Source of the DNA: HdN1 sp964473645
Lineage (GTDB): Bacteria; Pseudomonadota; Gammaproteobacteria; Pseudomonadales; Ketobacteraceae
Assembly: GCA_964473645.1 (NCBI GenBank)
Contig: CAYYPW010000018.1
Location: 1-64,000, forward strand
Length of the DNA stretch: 64,000 bases
Reading direction: 5' to 3'
Each line of letters begins with the position of its first letter. Position 1 is the first letter of the stretch. The translations under genes and the position numbers were made by a program. Of the stretch, positions 33,901 to 41,703 are shown piece by piece. The notes under the pieces were generated by a model. The model worked only from the letters and a program-made list of their open reading frames with translations, was not told the DNA's origin and did not search any database.

Positions 33901-36597
33901 CCGCCCGACACCGATGAGTTTCTGGTTGGATTTTTTGGGTGCCTTATTGCTGAGGCGATCGCTGTTCCGGTGGCGTGCCCTGATCCGCGCAAACTGGATA
34001 TTGAAATTCCCCGATTTGCACATCTGATGAATGATTGTGATTGCCGGGTGGCACTTACCACGCGCGTTTATCATGCCATCGCTCTTGCAGGACGTGCGTG
34101 GAGCCAGATTACCAATTTAACCGCCGACACCAAGGTCAAGTGGCCAAAGCTAACCTGGTTGCGCACCGATGGCTTGTCGCCGCTGGCGCCTACCTCCCGC
34201 CAACCGATCACGACGCCATCGGCGAACACAATTGCCTATCTGCAATACACCTCGGGATCTACCTCTGATCCCAAAGGGGTCATGATCACGCACGGCAACG
34301 TATTGCATAACGTGGAATTTATTCGCGTACAGACCGAGGTGAGTGGCAGTTCGGTACTGGTGGGATGGGTGCCGTTGTTTCATGACATGGGATTGGTCGG
34401 TGGCCCATTGACAGCCTTATATTGTGGCGCGCACATGGTGTTTTTCTCGCCCATGAGCTTTCTGCAAAATCCACAGTTGTGGATCAAGGCCATGCATCAA
34501 TACCGCGCAACGCATACCGAGAGCCCGAATTTCGGCTACGAATTTCTGTTGCGTAATCTGGATGCTGCTGCGTTGAAGGGGGTGGACCTATCCAGCCTTC
34601 GTTATACCTTGTTTGGTGGCGAAGTGATGCGTCCACGCACCTTTGAGCGCATGGCGGAACGTCTGCACAGTACGGGTTTTCGCGCCCAGACCATGACCAA
34701 TATCTTTGGCGCCGCAGAGGGCACGTTATTTCTTGCCGGTGGTGGGCTTAAACATGTCCCTATGTTATCCGTGGCCACGCAAACACTGGAACTAAATCGT
34801 CGAGCGGTGCCGCAGAGCCCGGATTTGCGTTCAACCACGACATTGATCGGTTGCGGTATTCCCACGGCAAACTGTGATTTTCGTATCGTTGATCCAAGCA
34901 ATCATCGGCTTCTGCCAGAACGGGAGGTGGGTGAGATCTGGTTATCCTCTCCGTCGGTGTCGCAAGGTTATTGGGGGCGCACGGCCGAGCAGAATGATGC
35001 CATTTTCAAAGCACGTGTCGCCCATGATCCTGCGCCATTACGTACCTATTTACGCACGGGTGATTTAGGGTTTATTGAGCAGGGTGTGTTGTACATTTGT
35101 GGCCGCCTTAAAGAAATGATGATTTTCAGTGGCCGCAATATTCATCCCATGGATATTGAGTTGTGCGCAATGACCGCGCATTCCTCCCTGCGCCAGGGAT
35201 GCGTTGTGGCGTTCTCTGTCGAAGAACAGGAACAGGAAAAGCTCATCCTCGTTGCAGAGCTTAAAAGCAGTGCCGATGCCAGTGCCGCCAAAGAGGCCGC
35301 GGCGGCCATTGCGCGGGTGCTCTCGGATCAGCACAGTCTGGCCTGCAAGGCGGTCGTGCTCGTGCGTAGTGGTACCTTGCCGAAAACCAGCAGTGGCAAA
35401 CTACAGCGGTATCGTGCACGCGAGGAATTTCTGAATCAACGACTGACGGTAGTTTATGCACAATATTCAGATCAGGACGCAGTTTCGAACCTGCCAAGCG
35501 AAACAGTTGCAACGCCGGACCTGCTGGGCGATGAGTTGTTTACGGGGGATGTCGCGTCTACCCGATATTGGTTGCAGCGCCTCATCGCCATGGTATTGCG
35601 CGTCACGCCCGCAGAGGTGAGCACGACCACATCATTTGCGATGTTTGGCATTGATTCACCGCAAGCGCTAACCATGACATCCCGTATCTCGACCTATATT
35701 GGCTACAAGCTTGCGCCAGCCATGCTGTATGAGCATCCCACCATTGATACCCTGGCGTTTTACCTGTGCTCACAGGCGAGCCAACAGGATTGTATATTGG
35801 TGCAGTTGCAAAAGGGCGACGTGCGGCTGCATCCCAATGTGTTCTGTGTGCACCCGGTGGGTGGTAGTGCAATGGCTTATCTGGGGTTGGTCGCAGCCTT
35901 ACCCGGCCAAATTCCAGTGTATGCATTTGGTAACGAAGGCAATGAGGTGCCCGCAGATGATGTCATCACGATGGCGCGGCATTATGTGAAGGTGATGCGA
36001 ACTGTACAACCAAGTGGCCCCTACTTTTTGCTGGGCTATTCGTTTGGTGGCACGGTGGTTTACGAAATGGCGAGGCAGATTCTGTCGGAGGGCGGCGAGA
36101 TAGGCGGTGTCTTCATGATTGATGCGCCTGCGCCACTTTATCGAGACGATGCACCGGGCGCGATTATTGCCGAATCTGAAACCTACGCTAATTTTCTGGA
36201 GACTGCGATATTCAACCGGCTGGTTCCGGACCAACTGAATGATGACGAGCGAGAGAAATTCCGTGTGCGCATCGACCAGAATCAGGCGGCGCTCTCACGC
36301 TATCGCATCAACGCAAACGCCAGTCCTCGGCCTCGCGTGAAGATGTTTCGTGCCAGGGATGAAGCCCCTTATCTGCGGGATTCCTCGCGTCACCCCGCCT
36401 TTGATCGTCCTGACTTTGGCTGGGAGGAAGCCTCGCCTGGCTCCGTCATGAAAGTGACCATGGTGCCCGGGGATCACTTTAGCGTCATGCATGAACCGAC
36501 CGAGCTGGCTGCGCAATTGGTGTCGGCCATGCTTGAAGCACAAGTGCGGACATCCACCCCTCATAAAAAGTCAGTAGCCGAACTCGTTGACGCTTAA
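30991..36597 (+). CDS. Fusion megaenzyme: P450 - FAD oxidoreductase - FAAL - ACP - thioesterase
   Basis: One open frame of 1868 residues from the ATG at 30991 (TAGGGA site). Residues 1-430 are a cytochrome P450: GDEHQRRRA (C-helix), LIAGIHLW (I-helix without the acid-alcohol pair), KDALR for ExxR, and the heme loop FGVGRHACPA with Cys355. Residues about 441-865 are a flavin amine-oxidase/phytoene-desaturase-like protein (IAIVGGGITGLTLAHEL). After a Ser/Asn-rich linker, about 910-1480 is a fatty-acyl-AMP ligase (YTSGSTSDPKGVMITH, PLFHDMGLVGG, SPNFGYEFLLRN). An ACP follows with Ser1556 in FGIDSPQ, then a thioesterase with Ser1684 in GYSFGGT and His in PGDHFSV. The likely logic is activation of a fatty acid, loading on the ACP, oxidation in trans by the fused P450 and flavin domains, and release. 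An alternative start at 30844 adds 49 residues without P450 resemblance. Confidence 0.92.
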   Translation: MQKLSHNAQSALSANEAIPGTDNLLAWIVTQTQKQGPVFRLPSVRPTYVLSGLPALGIMDDPHLVERTPDVLPAQASYMFSDEVVAVISATNGDEHQRRRASWLTPGGMDREGITKALPVMSAVVDATFTQWEKSGIFSLDLEVRRLVWRILCRLVLGCEGDDSTLAAIETLSGFHHQGDVVAAKHRVLEWLGSVASTFDADPARYGDTIGGRLAASGHLSKTELLNEMKHALIAGIHLWFPVAEVFRQCVIDAAIVNTLQNEVVALGDNVSPAGMHKTPQLMRVVKDALRVTSPLPLVFARAKVGFTVEGVTIPANATLIGALHATNQTALRHGVVSDDNGVTDVSFGVGRHACPAADMMTVTAWLCAAKLLATYELKCLDSTDQPVQQRSGYYTRRGCFVSFSRRHHQAFTAHVSEIHRVTLDMLDAIPPSRKRAIGADRNARIAIVGGGITGLTLAHELRKCGYQHITVFERAPSIGGKADTVTIEGRPYNLGAHLCHGNLGVAALAGEVGVSLERAPTYELWDIDQNKAIPRSYEHYAQVEKLRRLLAAHPDLEQASGFAATESWTYSSITSWLDANDLGELREVGPFFTGAGYGFVNDDVPAAFFLKFAQHMTEDGWTPTGGYKHLLEQVSRGLNVRCDSEVVQIKRGATQETTPASPLQITTRRVTLSEPLVHEEFDHLILACPLEQSGKFLDLSSEEQSLFSRIKTYDYYTVLATLDIAQPHTPGLYIVPKNTADADKKGHTTAFERAFEESNVYHFFCYGEPGQSEADILENVRIDARKLGGEIAQVHVLQKWAYAPHVSPHDMALGFHRRLDQLQGRQNTYYAGSLLAFELTDHNVLQAKSLVDRFFAGPVALSEAQKYLPVSDSTATVNPSSVNSSPLNSSSVKNDPHSRLPELGTQSILEILRERYEQTPNAPLSTFLDTKGKVVRTLTYKILVERAMACAVSLRDKGVKPGDRVALVYPPDTDEFLVGFFGCLIAEAIAVPVACPDPRKLDIEIPRFAHLMNDCDCRVALTTRVYHAIALAGRAWSQITNLTADTKVKWPKLTWLRTDGLSPLAPTSRQPITTPSANTIAYLQYTSGSTSDPKGVMITHGNVLHNVEFIRVQTEVSGSSVLVGWVPLFHDMGLVGGPLTALYCGAHMVFFSPMSFLQNPQLWIKAMHQYRATHTESPNFGYEFLLRNLDAAALKGVDLSSLRYTLFGGEVMRPRTFERMAERLHSTGFRAQTMTNIFGAAEGTLFLAGGGLKHVPMLSVATQTLELNRRAVPQSPDLRSTTTLIGCGIPTANCDFRIVDPSNHRLLPEREVGEIWLSSPSVSQGYWGRTAEQNDAIFKARVAHDPAPLRTYLRTGDLGFIEQGVLYICGRLKEMMIFSGRNIHPMDIELCAMTAHSSLRQGCVVAFSVEEQEQEKLILVAELKSSADASAAKEAAAAIARVLSDQHSLACKAVVLVRSGTLPKTSSGKLQRYRAREEFLNQRLTVVYAQYSDQDAVSNLPSETVATPDLLGDELFTGDVASTRYWLQRLIAMVLRVTPAEVSTTTSFAMFGIDSPQALTMTSRISTYIGYKLAPAMLYEHPTIDTLAFYLCSQASQQDCILVQLQKGDVRLHPNVFCVHPVGGSAMAYLGLVAALPGQIPVYAFGNEGNEVPADDVITMARHYVKVMRTVQPSGPYFLLGYSFGGTVVYEMARQILSEGGEIGGVFMIDAPAPLYRDDAPGAIIAESETYANFLETAIFNRLVPDQLNDDEREKFRVRIDQNQAALSRYRINANASPRPRVKMFRARDEAPYLRDSSRHPAFDRPDFGWEEASPGSVMKVTMVPGDHFSVMHEPTELAAQLVSAMLEAQVRTSTPHKKSVAELVDA

Positions 36598-36623
36598 TTT
36601 TGGCGTTAGGAACGCTCATCGGC

Positions 36624-36645
36624 CAGGGAGGCTTCTGCCTCCCTG
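36624..36645 (+). terminator. Hairpin after the megaenzyme gene
   Basis: CAGGGAGGC pairs perfectly with GCCTCCCTG across TTCT, 26 bases past the stop. There is no strong U-tract, so termination may be partial and let transcription reach the hydrolase gene at 36786. Confidence 0.5.
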
Positions 36646-36785
36646 AGACGTATTCTTGCCTGCCCTCATGATATTGTTTCCCCTTGGGCTGACTAACGGC
36701 CCAAGAGCTTCTAGTATTAGCTTGCCCAGCACGCGACAAGGCGCTTTGCGTGCTGCATTTGCAAACTAACGCGGGAATCGTGCAC

Positions 36786-37658
36786 ATGCTTTCAATTGAG
36801 CAGTGGGAGCAGGACGGCAATTATTTCGATTGCCAGGGCCATCGCATTTTTTACAGAACAGGTGGTGAGTCAGAAGCGCCTGCCTTGCTATTGATACATG
36901 GATTTCCAACGGCCAGTTGGGATTGGCACCGGCTTTGGCCCGCGCTGTGTGAATCCTTTCGGGTGCTCACGCTTGACATGATAGGGTTTGGTTTGTCAGA
37001 TAAACCTAAAAAATACCGCTACAGCATTGCTAATCAGGCAGATATTTATTGCCATTTTCTTCGCTTACAGGGGATAAAAAAATTTCATGTGCTGGCGCAT
37101 GACTATGGCGATACCGTCGCACAGGAGTTGATGGCACGTAGCTTGAGCGAGAACAAGCCACGATTGGGGAGCGTGGTGTTGCTAAATGGCGGGCTTTTTC
37201 CTGAAACCCATAGACCCGTGTTGCTACAATCCTTGCTGCTCAGCCCGCTGGGGGGTGTCATTGCCAGATTAAGCTCTTACCCCCGATTCAAGAAAAACTT
37301 TGATCGCATCTGTGCCAAGCCTCTAGCAGAGGAAGAATTGCAGACGTTTTGGCAATTATTGCTTAGAAATAACGGCAAGCGGGTGCTGCCAAAACTGATT
37401 CATTACATAACGGAGCGGGAGGAGAACCGTGAACGCTGGGTAGAGGCCTTGCAAAAGGTGAAATTCCCGGTGCGTCTCATAGACGGGCTTGACGACCCCA
37501 TATCGGGCGCCCATATGGTTGCGCGTTATCGCGAACTGGTTGCGCAGCCGGATGTGGTCGAGTTGGCAGGCGTCGGGCACTACCCGCAAATCGAGGCGCA
37601 TGAGCAGGTACTGAATGCCGCCATGGCGTTTTGGCGCCAACACCACATAGTGGCTTAG
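36786..37658 (+). CDS. MEST-like alpha/beta hydrolase
   Basis: A 290-residue alpha/beta hydrolase. The oxyanion segment is LLIHGFPTASWDWHRLWPAL; the nucleophile elbow is LAHDYGDTVAQEL with Asp106 as nucleophile instead of Ser, as in haloalkane dehalogenases, epoxide hydrolases and the vertebrate MEST/PEG1 family, whose HDYGD motif it matches. The acid is in DGLDDPIS and the His in GVGHYPQIE. An Asp nucleophile points to hydrolysis of epoxides, halides or related bonds. It follows the P450-FAAL gene by about 190 bases on the same strand, so an epoxide or similar product of that enzyme is an attractive but unproven substrate. Confidence 0.85.
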   Translation: MLSIEQWEQDGNYFDCQGHRIFYRTGGESEAPALLLIHGFPTASWDWHRLWPALCESFRVLTLDMIGFGLSDKPKKYRYSIANQADIYCHFLRLQGIKKFHVLAHDYGDTVAQELMARSLSENKPRLGSVVLLNGGLFPETHRPVLLQSLLLSPLGGVIARLSSYPRFKKNFDRICAKPLAEEELQTFWQLLLRNNGKRVLPKLIHYITEREENRERWVEALQKVKFPVRLIDGLDDPISGAHMVARYRELVAQPDVVELAGVGHYPQIEAHEQVLNAAMAFWRQHHIVA

Positions 37659-37712
37659 CGGAACATCTTGTTACTTAGCCGAATATAGCCAGCACAGGGT
37701 GTGAATGTGGCT

Positions 37713-39776
37713 TCATTTTATGGTGGGAAGGAGCTTTTCAATTTCTTCGGCGGGTACTGGTCGTGAGAACAAATATCCTTGCGCAAAGTCGCATCCGGCT
37801 GCAATAAGTAAATCGCGCTGTTCCACTGTTTCGACCCCTTCTGCAATGACCCGTAATCCCAGCTTATGTGCCATGACAATGATGGCTTCCGACAGCGCCA
37901 TGTCGCTTGTTCCGGGTGCCAGGTTTTGTACAAATGATCGATCTATTTTTAGAAAATCGATGTCAAATTTCTTCAAATAGGCTAACGACGAATACCCGGT
38001 TCCGAAATCATCAATGGCAACCTGCATGCCGCAATCACGATAGGCAATAAAGTTATCAATGATGGGAGTCTCGGAGTTCAGTAAGAAATTTTCGGTGATT
38101 TCGATCATGATATTTTGTGCAGGCAAACCGGCCTTCTGCAAATAGGCCAGCCAGGGATCGTCGCGGCCATGCTTCGAGAACTGTACAGGGGATTTGTTGA
38201 TACTGATGGGCAGGTAAACGCCAAAGGATTCATGCCAACGTAGCGCGCAGCGAACGGATTCTTTAAACACCCAGTCGCCGATTTCATTGATCAAACTGGT
38301 TTCTTCAGCCAGTGGAATAAACTCGGCTGGGCTGACCATTCCGCGTTGTGGGTGTTGCCAGCGCACCAGCGCCTCTACCTTTTGAATGCGCCCGCTCGCC
38401 AATTCAACAATGGGCTGAAAATGCACGCGGAATTGTTGCTCCGCCAATGCCTGTCGCAAATCCTTTATCAGGCGTGACCGGTTTAAGGCGGCTTCTTGCA
38501 AACTGGGCTTAAAATAGTTGAATCGATTGCGCCCCAGTCTTTTGGCAGCATACATGGCTTGATCGGCGCTTTTAAGCAATTCATTGCTGTCTGTGCCGTC
38601 ATTGGGGTACAAGGTGATGCCAAGGCTGGCCGAGATATTTACCGTATGATCACCCAGGTGAAAGGGTTCTAACAGGCATTTGAGCACTGCTGTGGCGACA
38701 CGTTCGATATTACTGATATCGTGCACGTCAGTCAGGACGACGGTGAACTCATCGCCGCCCAGGCGCGCCACGGTATCAGTTTCTCTCACGCAACTGCCGA
38801 TTCTCGTCGCCGCCTGCACCAACAGCATGTCACCGGTGGCGTGCCCGAGGGTGTCATTCACTTCTTTGAATTCGTCGAGATCAATAAACAGCAACGCCAG
38901 TTGTGAGTGGGCGCGATGGGCTTTTTTAATTTCCTGTTTCAAACGATCGTGAAACAAACGACGATTGGGCAGCTGCGTTAGCTCATCAAAATTCGCTTGC
39001 TTCCAAATCAGCTCTTCTGCTTGTTTGCGCTCTGTGATGTCTTGTAGTGAACCGGCGAGGCGCACGATCTTGCCGCTGTCATCCCGCTCTGGAAACCCCC
39101 GTATTTGGCAATATCGCTTTTCACCGTTGGGCCTGACGCCACACAGTTCGATATCATAGGGAAGGCCGTCCGATAACGCCTTGGTTACGGTTTCCAAAAG
39201 TAGTTGCGTGTCTTCGGGGGTGTAAAGAACTTTTTGCCCCTCCAAGTTAGGAATGCCCAGCGCCGGGTCGCGACCAAAAAAACGATACGTTTCTGCAGAC
39301 CACGTGACGACATCGCTTTCAACGTCCCATTCCCAGCTGCCCGTGCGGGCAACTCTTTCTGTTCTCTCCATCATCAACTGGGTGCGCGCCATTTTGGCGG
39401 CCACACGCTTTCGTTCGGTGATGTCGTTGGCCACCGCATAATGGGTGTTTAGCTCGCGGTCGAAAACCGAATGCCAAGATAGCCAGACGATGCGGCCATC
39501 TTTGTGTAACCAACGGTTCTCATACTCCAGTGTGATGCCCCCTGCGAGTTGCTTTTCTGCTTCGTTGCGCGTGGATTGAAAATCATCGGGATGGACAAAA
39601 TCCATGTAGGGCCGCGTCAGGAGTTCTTTGGCAGAGTACCCCAGAATTCGGCAAAACGCGGGATTCACCTTCTGGAAATAGCCCTCGGCCCCAGCGATAC
39701 ACATTGGGTCGGAGGCCATATAAAAGAATTTTTCGTAATGCTCGGATTCCATTGGTCTTTTGGGTTCCGTTGGCAT
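37713..39776 (-). CDS. PAS-PAS-GGDEF-EAL cyclic-di-GMP protein
   Basis: A 687-residue soluble regulator. Two PAS/PAC domains (about 15-130 and 140-255, each ending in DITERK) precede a diguanylate cyclase domain with an intact ARLGGDEF near residue 337 and a phosphodiesterase domain with KVEALVRWQHP near 469, IEITENFL, IDDFGTGYSSLAYL, and EGVET. All residues needed for both c-di-GMP synthesis and hydrolysis appear present, so the net activity is undetermined. No membrane helix is seen. The ATG at 39776 is preferred over a TTG two codons earlier; neither has a clear ribosome site. Convergent with the MEST-like gene. Confidence 0.9.
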   Translation of the reverse strand: MPTEPKRPMESEHYEKFFYMASDPMCIAGAEGYFQKVNPAFCRILGYSAKELLTRPYMDFVHPDDFQSTRNEAEKQLAGGITLEYENRWLHKDGRIVWLSWHSVFDRELNTHYAVANDITERKRVAAKMARTQLMMERTERVARTGSWEWDVESDVVTWSAETYRFFGRDPALGIPNLEGQKVLYTPEDTQLLLETVTKALSDGLPYDIELCGVRPNGEKRYCQIRGFPERDDSGKIVRLAGSLQDITERKQAEELIWKQANFDELTQLPNRRLFHDRLKQEIKKAHRAHSQLALLFIDLDEFKEVNDTLGHATGDMLLVQAATRIGSCVRETDTVARLGGDEFTVVLTDVHDISNIERVATAVLKCLLEPFHLGDHTVNISASLGITLYPNDGTDSNELLKSADQAMYAAKRLGRNRFNYFKPSLQEAALNRSRLIKDLRQALAEQQFRVHFQPIVELASGRIQKVEALVRWQHPQRGMVSPAEFIPLAEETSLINEIGDWVFKESVRCALRWHESFGVYLPISINKSPVQFSKHGRDDPWLAYLQKAGLPAQNIMIEITENFLLNSETPIIDNFIAYRDCGMQVAIDDFGTGYSSLAYLKKFDIDFLKIDRSFVQNLAPGTSDMALSEAIIVMAHKLGLRVIAEGVETVEQRDLLIAAGCDFAQGYLFSRPVPAEEIEKLLPTIK

Positions 39777-40090
39777 GCTCAACCGGGGAGAATAGGGTGC
39801 GCTTCAATGACAGGATAGGTTTCAATCAATCGAAATGGAAGCCTCCTTTCCAGGCGAGCGTTGATTTGTATCACCTTCTCGCCCTGCGCCTGTAAAAACG
39901 GAGGTGGCGGTGCCACCATTCACCTCTGACTTTTCGATGGGCTTTTCTAAAAAAAGATTTCAGTCGTGTCGATTTCTGCAATTCGGTTTCGACTATGAAT
40001 AACGCTAGCATATACCTGTAAATCCACTGAAAGTTTGTGGGTAAAAATCTACGTAACGACACTCTACTTAAACATAGAAGGATGAAAGCA
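39777..40090. other. Divergent intergenic region, GGDEF-EAL / DGPF genes
   Basis: About 314 bases without a supported gene. GAGGTG and CACCTC form an imperfect stem with an inner GGTGGC/GCCACC repeat near 39901-39926. An AAGGAT ribosome site precedes the DGPF gene. Confidence 0.3.
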
Positions 40091-40531
40091 ATGAAAGTGA
40101 TGGTGATTGTGAAAGCGACGGCAGGTTCTGAAGCAGGCGAGATGCCAAGCGAGGCGCTACTGACGGCCATGGGTAATTACAACGAAATGTTGGTTAAAGC
40201 TGGCATTATGTTGGCCGGTGAGGGGTTACACCCCAGCGCTAAAGGCGCGCGGGTGCGATTTTCCGGCGCGCAGCGCGTGGTGACAGATGGGCCGTTTATC
40301 GAAACCAAAGAACTCATCGCCGGATTCTGGCTATGGAACGTGAAGTCCATGGAAGAAGCAATCGAATGGGTCAAGCGCTGCCCGAATCCCATGAATGAGG
40401 ACTCGGACATAGAAATTCGTCCGGTGTTTGAAGCGGACGATTTTGGCGACGCTTTTACCCCTGAGCTACGTGAGCAAGAAGACAATCTGCGTGCCCAGTT
40501 GCAGGGCCTTGCGGAACCGGCCAGACAATGA
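40091..40531 (+). CDS. YCII/DGPF-domain protein
   Basis: A 146-residue protein of the YciI-related (DGPF) family. The signature VVTDGPFIETKELIAGFWLW is at about 64-83, and the first strand is MKVMVIVKATAGSE. Such proteins have a ferredoxin-like dimeric fold with a conserved His/Asp pair and are often next to ECF sigma factors; none is seen here. The start at 40091 has AAGGAT seven bases upstream, whereas the ATG at 40082 has no room for one. Function unknown, possibly a small enzyme. Confidence 0.85.
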   Translation: MKVMVIVKATAGSEAGEMPSEALLTAMGNYNEMLVKAGIMLAGEGLHPSAKGARVRFSGAQRVVTDGPFIETKELIAGFWLWNVKSMEEAIEWVKRCPNPMNEDSDIEIRPVFEADDFGDAFTPELREQEDNLRAQLQGLAEPARQ

Positions 40532-40588
40532 CGGCAATCTGACTTGAAAGCGCATTCTTGGGTGTTTTTGTGATCAGCCCCTATATTC

Positions 40589-40726
40589 GGCGTTATATGA
40601 GCGTTTTGATGGCGAAAGTTGTGCGTATTCCAACATGGTCCTTGAGTTGAATAAATAGCGTATATTTTCAATACATAACGCCTTTGAACCGATTACCCCG
40701 CTGTGCCGCCTGATACAAGGCGTTAT
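40589..40726. repeat. GGCGTTAT repeats and inverted ATAACGCC: attC-like element
   Basis: GGCGTTAT occurs at 40589-40596 and 40719-40726, exactly 130 bases apart, and ATAACGCC, its reverse complement, at 40675-40682. The last two form an 8-bp perfect stem around 36 bases with further pairing (TTTG against CAA). ATAACGCC...GGCGTTAT resembles the outer boxes of integron attC sites. No integrase or adjacent cassette structure proves it. Confidence 0.3.
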
Positions 40727-40763
40727 GGCGGGTGTGATTTCTTGTTGATACCGGGAGGTCTCA

Positions 40764-40973
40764 ATGAGCTACCGCGACAACTGCGGAATCTGTGGTGAAT
40801 CGTTTGATGACGACAATCTCATTGACTGTCGCCGCTGTGGCCGGTCGTTTTGTTATCGTTGCGGCGACAGTGGTAATGCGATTTGTCGATATTGTCTTGC
40901 GCAACAGCGCGCCTCTGAGCCGCAGAATAAAAAGCCGAAAAGCGAAGATGATAAACCCACCCAATCGCAGTAA
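40764..40973 (+). CDS. Small eight-Cys zinc-binding protein
   Basis: A 69-residue protein with a strong GGGAGG ribosome site five bases before the ATG. Eight Cys lie in four CxxC pairs (7/10, 22/25, 30/33, 41/44), a spacing like the cross-braced treble-clef or FYVE/RING-type zinc fingers, binding two zincs. The tail is a charged, disordered stretch rich in Lys, Asp and Pro. Zinc fingers of this kind are uncommon in bacteria outside small adaptors. No partner is evident; the flanking GGCGTTAT repeats suggest it may have arrived by transfer. Function unknown. Confidence 0.7.
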   Translation: MSYRDNCGICGESFDDDNLIDCRRCGRSFCYRCGDSGNAICRYCLAQQRASEPQNKKPKSEDDKPTQSQ

Positions 40974-41228
40974 CAGTTGCGTCCCACCGTTCGATCAAAA
41001 GCATTGCGAAAACGTCGCCCATTGGCCACATTATGCTCACGCTAAAATGACCTGCCATTTACGCGAATAGACTGATTGAAGCAAACGATAGTCGCTGGTT
41101 TGGTATGAACGTATTGCAAGTCGCATTTCGCGCTTGCAAAATGATTTAGGTGCGAGGACAATATCGTCATTCTAGGATTGTGTAAAAAATGTTCTTACTG
41201 CTGACGAGATCAGTCAGCTCTATTTCCA

Positions 41229-41258
41229 GTTGCTCTTGTAACAGTTGTTCTTGTAAAA
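41229..41258 (+). repeat. 15-bp tandem duplication
   Basis: GTTGCTCTTGTAACA is followed at once by GTTGTTCTTGTAAAA, differing at two positions. Confidence 0.7.
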
Positions 41259-41628
41259 AGTTCTATCAAACAGGATTTTGCACTCTATAGTTGTAGGCGG
41301 TCTCGCTAACGACACGCCTGAGCTGTCAATATAGTCTAGCAGCGTTGTTCCTTATGAAATTTTTGGTGCTTGCATATGATTGCGAGCGTTTGGATTTTTA
41401 ACGTGGGAACACAATTTATGCTGATATGGCATATCGCTTTAGCTGGACTCTTTCGCCACCACGACGCCTCGCATTTCGCATTCCACCAGTCCGATCCCCT
41501 AAACATTCTATCTCTACAAATTCCCTACTGATCTTAATACTATTCAGAGAGTAATGACACACTGCGTTTAGCGTGGGTGATGGATTTCGTTTGTCAAAAA
41601 TACGCTTGTTCAGTGCTTTTACACACTT

Positions 41629-41651
41629 GTTGGACAACCTGTTGGACAACC
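41629..41651 (+). repeat. 12-bp tandem duplication of a palindromic unit
   Basis: GTTGGACAACCT is followed directly by GTTGGACAACC; each unit contains the dyad GTTG-GA-CAAC. It lies about 50 bases before the coiled-coil gene, beside its likely promoter, and could be a paired operator. Confidence 0.6.
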
Positions 41652-41656
41652 AATAG

Positions 41657-41684
41657 TTGTTAAAAAATAACCATTAAATAATAA
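41657..41684 (+). promoter_or_regulatory. Candidate sigma-70 promoter of the coiled-coil/CVNH operon
   Basis: TTGTTA and TAATAA are separated by 16 bases and end 19 bases before the start codon, next to the duplicated GTTGGACAAC palindromes. Promoter assignment is by eye; the short distance to the GGTGAG ribosome site makes it tentative. Confidence 0.3.
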
Positions 41685-41703
41685 ATAACGGTGAGACATA
41701 GAT

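Larger units (their letters stand above)
40974..41703. other. Long AT-rich leader of the coiled-coil/CVNH operon
   Basis: About 730 bases without a supported gene, lower in GC than the surroundings. It contains two short tandem duplications (41229-41258 and 41629-41651) and a plausible promoter just before the coiled-coil gene. A reading frame at 41416-41649 on the minus strand is not protein-like. The length and composition suggest transferred or regulatory DNA. Confidence 0.45.

Noticed and set aside
41416..41649. 77-codon minus-strand frame ahead of the coiled-coil operon
   Set aside because: Considered as an integrase remnant, but no catalytic residues or similarity are visible.
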